From Purshia tridentata (taxonomy: Eukaryota > Streptophyta > Magnoliopsida > Rosales > Rosaceae), in contig QANT01009325.1 in the NCBI GenBank assembly GCA_003254885.1, positions 54,632 through 118,631 of the forward strand: a stretch of DNA of 64,000 nucleotides. The letters run 5' to 3'. The translations under genes and the position numbers were made by a program. Under the pieces are notes generated by a model. The model made no database searches. It had not been told where the DNA came from and worked only from the letters and a program-made list of their open reading frames with translations. This document shows positions 57,893 through 64,000 of this stretch, piece by piece. Position 1 is the stretch's first letter; the number at the start of each line of letters is the position of its first letter.

Positions 57893-58410
57893 ACAAGCTA
57901 ACAAGCAACCTTACATACAAGTTATTTTGCAGTATTTTATTGATTTCATATAAAAATTCACCAAAATAAGGTAACATACTAAAATTCAAAGGTGAATATA
58001 TTCATATGCATCGTGTATGGCTGTGAGTCCAAGTTTTGTGATAGAACTTCAATTGTTTTGGATCAGCGACCACCTGAGAGGAATGTGGACTCTGCAACAT
58101 CTGATCTTTCTGAAACTAGATGGAGAGATCTGTGAAAGGCAACCTCATATTTGAGTTTTTGATATCATGGCCAGATATGATTAATGCTGTTAAGAGTCGA
58201 GGTCTTCTTTTGCCCCACTCCTATTCTTGTCCAAGAACAGGGTACTTATTTGCTTTGTTTCTTTGCCTGATATTCAAAATCGAAATCATTGCAGAAAGTT
58301 GAGCATTTTTAGATATATATAAAGCAAAAATTGTGGTCATTGACTTCTGGGTTATTGATGTTAGGGATAGAGCGGACATGGAAGAATGATACAAGAGTAC
58401 AATCACAACT
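57893..58410 (-). pseudogene. Remnant of a deleted lectin receptor-kinase gene
   Basis: 57893-58105 resembles 58472-58690, the 3' flank and final codons of the kinase gene next door (shared agctaacaagca, gctgtga.tccaagtt, and gcgaccacctgagagga over the stop codon). Directly beside it, 58107-58410 resembles sequence found upstream of the same locus (62010-62090, 62644-62890 and 63830-63970). On the minus strand the order is upstream flank, then 3' end, with the whole gene body missing. It is best read as a tandem copy that lost its coding part. Confidence 0.65.
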
Positions 58411-59321
58411 GATTATCTTATATATCATTTCTAGCTCTTACACAAATATGAAGGCAAATGAGACTCACAAATATAAAAGCTAACAAGCAGCCTTATATAC
58501 AAGTTGTTTAGCAGTACTGATTTTAAATATGATTCCCAATTAAAAAAATGTACCAAAGGTCAGGTAAAATTAAAACTTAAAAGGTGAAATAGAAATATAT
58601 CAGTTGTGTATGTAAGGCTGTGAATCCAAGTTTGTGAGAGATTCCATATTGTTTTGAATCATCAGCGACCACCTGAGAGGACTGAAGGCTCTGGAACATA
58701 TGATGACATTACAAAGTCATCAAAGCCTTCATGCTGTGCAAACGCTAACCCACTGGCAGAGAGCCCAAGCAGTGACAACTCCGGCAGAACAACATCACCC
58801 TCCAAATACTGCACAACTTGGCGCATGCTTGGCCTAGCTGTTGGCTTGGAATGTGAGCACAACAGCCCAAGCTTCAACACCAACTCCACCTCCTCAGCTA
58901 AAAACTCTGTGCCCATATTTGGATCTCTTGCCTCAAGAATGTCATTTCTTTTCCAACAAGAAAAAACCCAATCAACCAAGATCACATCCTGGTTTGGACC
59001 CTGTGTCTCTATTGGCCTTCTTCCACAGGCAACTTCAAGCAAAAATGCCCCAAAAGCAAACACATCTGTGTTGGTTGTGGCCTTGCCTGATCTTGTGTGC
59101 TCAGGTGCTAGATACCCAAGTGTTCCAACTATGTGAGTGGTTTGAGGGTCTTTTCCATGGTCATATAGCCTTGCAAGCCCAAAATCTCCTAGCCTTGCAT
59201 TCATTTCCCCATCTAGCAATACATTGCTGGCCTTCACATCTCTGTGAATCACAACTTGTTCCCATTCTTCATGGAGATAAAACAGCCCTGAAGCCACACC
59301 TCTGATGACTCTAAACCTTTG

Positions 59322-59933
59322 TGTCACGCACCTAGACTTACCCTTGCTAGATGACCGTGATGGCACTTAGACGACTCCCCTTTTTGTCACCTAAGTCAGC
59401 CTCCAATGTGCTTGAGAGTTTCCTCGAACCTCAAAGACACAACGCCTTGAGAGAGAAAGACAAGAAGAGAACACTTTGAGAAAGCTAAGTAGAGAACTTG
59501 TATTGATAGCTTGAATTGCTTAGACTTGCTTGATTCGCTTGATTAGCTTCAATCCGCTTGGATGGTTACAAATGAGGTGCCTCCTCCTATTTATAGGCTT
59601 GAGGAGGTTAATCCAATGGTTAGAAATTATACAAGTGTCACCCATCTAAGGGTGGTTCTAGAATCCTCCATATTCTACACTTTTCTTTTATCTACTACAA
59701 GCTTCTAGAATACTTCTAGAGTATTCCATGTTCTAGGAGGTTCTACACCTTTCTTAGATATTTATTTACATGGTTCTAGAGACTTCCATATGCTAGAACT
59801 TTGAAGAGTTCTCTAGAAATTGGCCTTACCCTTAATTCTGGAACTTTGTGGAATTTTCTAGAACTTGGGCTGGGCCTATGTAGAAAAACCTCATTTTTCA
59901 TGGGTTTTGCACCAAAATTGCTGGGTTGTGACA
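59322..59933 (-). mobile_element. Solo LTR, 612 bp, inserted in the kinase exon
   Basis: Starts tgtcacgcacc on the plus strand and ends gggttgtgaca, so on the minus strand it runs TGTCACAACCC to GGTGCGTGACA, the TG...CA form of retrotransposon LTRs. A 4-bp target-site duplication tttg flanks it (59318-59321 and 59934-59937). On the minus strand a promoter-like CTATAAATAG lies at 59597-59588, followed by a leader-like part, so the LTR has the same orientation as the host gene. No internal domain, primer-binding site or second LTR is present. Copia or gypsy assignment is not possible from the LTR alone. Confidence 0.82.
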
Positions 59934-61105
59934 TTTGGCTCCAACTGAGAGTGACCACTGGGTTGTCGTAAAGGTACTTGTCCAAGCTACCATTAGGCAT
60001 GTAGTCATAGACCAAGAGTAGCTCCCCTTTTCTTCTGCAATAGCCCAAGAGTTGTACTAAATTCCGGTGACGAAGCCGCCCAATGCTGACAATTTCTGCA
60101 ACAAATTCCTTCATCCCCTGTCTTGATTCATGTGAGACCCTCTTCACAGCAATCTCAACTTTGGAGGATGGTAATATGCCTCGATAGACCTTTCCAAACC
60201 CCCCAGTACCTAAAAGCTCCTTTTCCCTAAACCCTTTTGTGGCAATGTATAGTTCTTTGTATTTAAACCTCTGAGGCCCATACTCGAGCTCCCAATCTTC
60301 AAGCACTTCAGCAAACTTCCTCTTCCTTATTATGGCATAAAATACACCCGAAATTGCTAGCAAAACCAAACTCACAGACATCACAGGCACACCAAAGGTC
60401 AAAAGTTTAGACCTTTTTTTACCTCCTATCCGAGGCAGCTTGGGAAGTTGTGAGTTTAGAAAGTCTTGAGCCTGGCCATTGATCACAAAGCTCCAGCCCA
60501 AAACATAATGGGATGAGAGGATTGAGCCAGTGGAGGAGGCGAATCCAACATACATGGTTTTGTTGAGGATTGGGGAAAGGTCAAGATACAAAGACAAAAG
60601 TGGAATTTGGGGTTTGGCAACATTGATCGGAGCCAAAGTGACATTGATTTGCTTCTGGGTACCATCATATGGCACCCAAACTTGCATTGGTTGACCACTG
60701 ATGAGAGTTAAGTTCCGAAACCCTCCATTGTTTTGTGCATAATATCCTGCTGGTGAAGATTTCTTAGAGTCCAAGCTATTAACATCAATTCCAACATGGT
60801 TGTTATTGATGTCATGGAACTCGGGGTTCTGGAGGGTGTCAAACTCCACAGCAAAAACATGATTTGTGTCATTTCCATTGCTGGTCTCATTGAAGAGGCC
60901 AAGGTACTGATTTTGAAGAGCTCCCGGAAGCCCTCTTGTTGGAGCGATGACGAAAGCAATTCCATGGCCGCCGAGATCTGGGTATTCTGGGTGGATAGCA
61001 AAGACAAAAGTGGTGGAGAAGTAGAAAGCAGTGGCATTAGAATATGATGAGTTCTTGAAGACGACTGGGTTGGGGTAGAAGGCATGGCCTTGTTTGTATC
61101 TAGTG

Positions 61106-61384
61106 TGGTTTGTAAGTGTCAAAAGACCATTGGGTGTGACCCGTGCTATGCCGTCTAGGCTAAGATTAGCAGAACCAAAACCATTGTAGGTGAAACTCAC
61201 ATCTTCAGCTGCTGCTGCTGCTGCTATGCTTAGCAGTACTAGATGGTTTGTAAGTGTCAAAAGACCATTGGGTGTGACTCGTGCTATGCCGTCTAGGCTA
61301 AGATTAGCAGAACCAAAACCATTGTAGGTGAAACTCACATCTTCAGCCGCTGCTGCTGCTGCTGCTATGCTTAGCAGTACTAGG
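61106..61384 (-). repeat. 138-bp tandem duplication at the lectin N-terminus
   Basis: 61106-61243 and 61244-61384 are nearly identical; the second has one more gct codon. Each codes for LVLLSIAAAAAA, EDVSFTYNGFGSANLSLDGI and ARVTPNGLLTLTNH. The signal-peptide hydrophobic core and first lectin strand are therefore present twice, in frame. Near-identity shows it is recent. Confidence 0.93.
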
Positions 61385-61407
61385 AGTATTGCAAGCTTGA
61401 AAAACAT

Positions 61408-64000
61408 GGCTGCTCTTGATTCTCAAGCCATTGACTTCCATATGTATCCTTCATTTTAAGTCTAGCTATCCATCATTGTATTCCAGAAGAAATATTGAAA
61501 AGTCTCGTTTGCCACTTGGACAGTCATTGTCACAATAAAAACATTGGTCCAGGCTATCCGTGTACCGTACGGCGTAGTCGGCTCCTAATATAAGTGAGAG
61601 ACAACTCTAATATTATTTTCGATCATCACAGATGGCAATGCTTGCGCCACTTCATCTCTATCACTAAGGAGGATGGCATGACTCCACATTTAATTCCCCA
61701 CCCAACTTCCAATTTTACATAGGTGCCACTCTCTTTGAACATTGTTGCTTCTGTTTTTTTTTCAAGTAGCAAAAATAATCGACACTGAGCAGTGAGCACT
61801 AGGACGACTGAAGCTTTGGGAGGAAGCACGAAAGTTAACCATCCATAATTGACGAATAGGTTGAGCACCAATCAGCAATCGTGTTAACCTAAGGTAATAC
61901 ATGCTTTATATAATTAATTTATAAACAATCTATTAAAATAGTGAAAGAGAAATTAAGTTCGAGTCAATCAAATGCATGTTATATTACTATGTTTATATAT
62001 AATGAATGGCCAGGAAACTTGATGGAAAGATCTGCAAAAGACAACCTCATATTTGAGTTTTTGATATTATGGCCAGATATGATAATGCTCTTGTTACCAA
62101 ATATAATTAAAATAACACTAATTACCAAAAAATCGATCTTACTATTATTGTTATGGTCAAGTTCAGCCCAGATCAATTCCGCCGCCCAGTTATGATGGTC
62201 TACCGTGGTTCGTATGCTTTACGTTTATTGAAAAATTCGTTTTTCAAATGATTAGATGTAGTGAAAGTGAAAGTAAGTTTGAAAAGAGACCTAATTAAGG
62301 AAACATGTTCGAAATTTCCATGCAAGATTGGAACCGCTATTGCTTTATTTAAAGTTAAAAATCTTTGAATAAATAAGAAATATATTTGACAAGAGAAAAT
62401 ATATGGACCCGTCCTCTGATTTTTTTAGGCCATAACATAACAAATCTTTATTTATTTATTTGATTATTTGATGAGACTTGTTTAATTGTCAACTCTAATT
62501 TCATTTGCGATCATGATTCATGACAGATGGCATTACTTGCGCCACTTCATCTCTATCACATTCTCAGAATATTGGCTAATTTTCCCCCGTAACTTCCAAT
62601 TTTACATAGGAGCCACTCTCTTAGAACTTTGTTGCTTTTTTTTTAAGATATGATTCATGTTCTTGAGAGTCACGGTCTTCTTTTGCCCCACTTCTATTCT
62701 TGTCCAAGAACTTGGGTTACTTACTTTCTTTGTTTCTTTGCTTGATATTCAAAATAAAAATCATTGTAGAAAGTTGAACATTTTTAGATATATAGAAAGC
62801 AAATTATGGTCCGTAACTTATTCTTATTGATGTTAGGGATATAACAGACATGAAAGAATGATACAAGAGTGCAATCTTTTATATATCATCTCTCTGCACG
62901 ATCCTAATAAGTTTCTTATCCCACTATCAAGGTAGACAAGATAGCCTGCATTATGTTGTTTAGATGTTTTGTTTTAGATGAAACTGTTCAAAACGACATT
63001 AATTTTTTTAGTAGTTTAAATTAAAACAACGAAACAACAATCTTCAATAGCGTGAAGCGAACATGAGTTGCATGACCCTTGTTCTTGGAGCTTCACTCTC
63101 GTTCTTCCTATTTGGGCTCTTAGTTTTGGGATTGGCTATTGATAATGATGTTGTAATAGGACGTTTTCAGAATATGAAAGCTCGTTCTTGATAATTATAT
63201 ATGACAACATTGTAATGAATATTCAGTAGTTTTTTTCTTTGTCATGCCCCCCCATGCATGCAATGTTGAGATAATAAAAAGAGTTTTATTTATAATAGTT
63301 TGGGGGAAGTCAAAAAAGTCTTTCAACTGTCTACGACATGCTTTTAGACTTTTAGATACCGTGTGACAGTGTTAGTCCCAGTATAACAGAAGGCCATTTT
63401 ATATTAGGGCAATCCATATCACGATGAGTGGTCCATTACAGAGGGTCCTTGTAAAGCCCCAAAGTCCAAATATCCTTAAGGACCAAAAGGGACTTGGCAC
63501 AAAACAGAAAAATATCATGGAATTTATCGCCCATATTAAATAATCCTATTGAAATATTCTGCATACAATTCAAATTTGGACGGCGGAATAGATGGATCTC
63601 TTTTACTGATTAATGGTTTTAATTAAAATTAATAGTTGAACAATATAACATAATATATCTATAAACATATGATAATTAAAATTACGTAGCCATATTATTT
63701 GGAATATGGAATGGCCTTCAAATGCACGTCCTAAATGCACAGTGCATTTAAACATTGAGTGACTTGGTTTTTTTTGTACAATTCACCTTATTCATCGATC
63801 TTATTTTTAATATTACTAAGTTTATCTATAATGAATGGTTAGAAAACTTGATAAAAAGATATGTGACAGAAAATATTTGAGTTTTTGATATCACGGCGAG
63901 ATATGATTAATGCTTTTGAGAGTCAAGTCTTCTTTTGCCCCACTCCTATTCTTGTCCAAGAATATGGTACTTGATAAAACCTCATATTTTGGTTTTGATC
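61408..64000. other. Upstream region of the receptor kinase with dispersed local repeats
   Basis: No intact gene. Sequences repeat: 61617-61765 matches 62505-62650 (gcgccacttcatctctatca, then aacttccaattttacatagg). 62010-62090 matches 58107-58190 and 63830-63900 (cctcatatttgagtttttga or shorter). 62644-62890 matches 58180-58410 and 63915-63970 (tcttcttttgccccact). This pattern fits repeated unequal exchange at a receptor-kinase cluster that continues past the right edge. Confidence 0.65.

Larger units (their letters stand above)
58662..61407 (-). pseudogene. L-type lectin receptor kinase (LecRK clade IV type), split by a solo LTR
   Basis: Intronless receptor-like kinase from the ATG at 61407 to the stop at 58662-58664. 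Signal peptide, legume-lectin domain (DVSFTYNGF, then AVEFDT and NNNHVGIDVNS), one membrane span at about residues 336-360, and a kinase with GTGGFGKVYRG and AVKRV. At about residue 491, between WSQ and the next Arg-Phe, a 612-bp LTR interrupts the kinase before the catalytic loop. Beyond it the frame continues with [28 protein letters not shown] and a normal tail. Translation entering the LTR stops at 59776, giving a 543-residue kinase-dead product at best. Without the LTR and one TSD copy the length is 2130 bp, a multiple of three, so the gene was intact before insertion. The lectin N-terminus also has a 46-residue tandem duplication. Confidence 0.9.

Noticed and set aside
58662-59366. A separate receptor-like kinase gene starting at 59366
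   Set aside because: The first residues come from the solo LTR. The frame is the second half of the interrupted lectin receptor kinase.
1-64000. tRNA, rRNA, CRISPR array, bacterial operon or phage features
   Set aside because: None seen. Spliced genes, plant gene families and plant transposons show nuclear plant DNA.

Overview
The window is nuclear DNA of a flowering plant (eudicot). Genes are interrupted by GT-AG introns, intergenic DNA is AT-rich, and MITEs, a hAT element and a solo LTR are present. Protein similarity and the mobile-element style make Rosaceae my best guess for the family, but that is inference. I read 12 intact single-copy genes, six tandem copies of one 2-oxoglutarate dioxygenase gene (three intact, three broken), and one disrupted lectin receptor kinase. 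Exon boundaries were read by eye from splice sites and reading frame; coding lengths were checked for divisibility by three.

Layout. 0.8-4.0 kb: DHHC protein S-acyltransferase (PAT16-like, -). 5.7-8.0 kb: laccase (-) with a miR397-type site. 10.1-11.5 kb: PCS1-like aspartic protease (-). 13.4-14.7 kb: local duplication. 14.8-18.1 kb: AVT1-type vacuolar amino-acid transporter (-). 19.3-19.9 kb: FIP-like plastid zinc-finger protein (-). 22.0-23.1 kb: RING E3 ligase (-). 24.7-26.6 kb: Fes1-type HSP70 exchange factor (+). 27.1-44.2 kb: six tandem SRG1/NCS1-like dioxygenase units (-), called A to F here; B, D and F are intact, A, C and E are pseudogenes. 44.9-45.7 kb: thaumatin-like protein (-). 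47.5-50.0 kb: mitochondrial TPR protein (SSR1-like, +). 50.7-51.3 kb: OHP1 (-). 51.9-53.8 kb: CYCD7;1-like cyclin (-). 55.1-57.0 kb: GID4/VID24 (-). 57.9-64.0 kb: a decaying L-type lectin receptor-kinase locus, with a solo LTR in the kinase exon, an N-terminal tandem duplication, a gene remnant and dispersed flank repeats.

The order CYCD7;1, OHP1, SSR1, thaumatin, Fes1, FIP, AVT1, PCS1 is, from memory, the same as Arabidopsis At5g02110 to At5g02190. The dioxygenase array lies between the thaumatin and Fes1 neighbours, so it appears to be an insertion or expansion in an otherwise conserved block. The single-copy genes are ordinary household genes without a shared pathway. The dynamic parts are the dioxygenase array and the receptor-kinase locus.

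I found no convincing undescribed biological system. The observations most worth following are the alternating intact/broken dioxygenase array with its dated transposon insertions, the solo LTR that splits the receptor kinase, and a recurring class of tiny poly-T/poly-A insertions flanked by 12-15 bp direct repeats.
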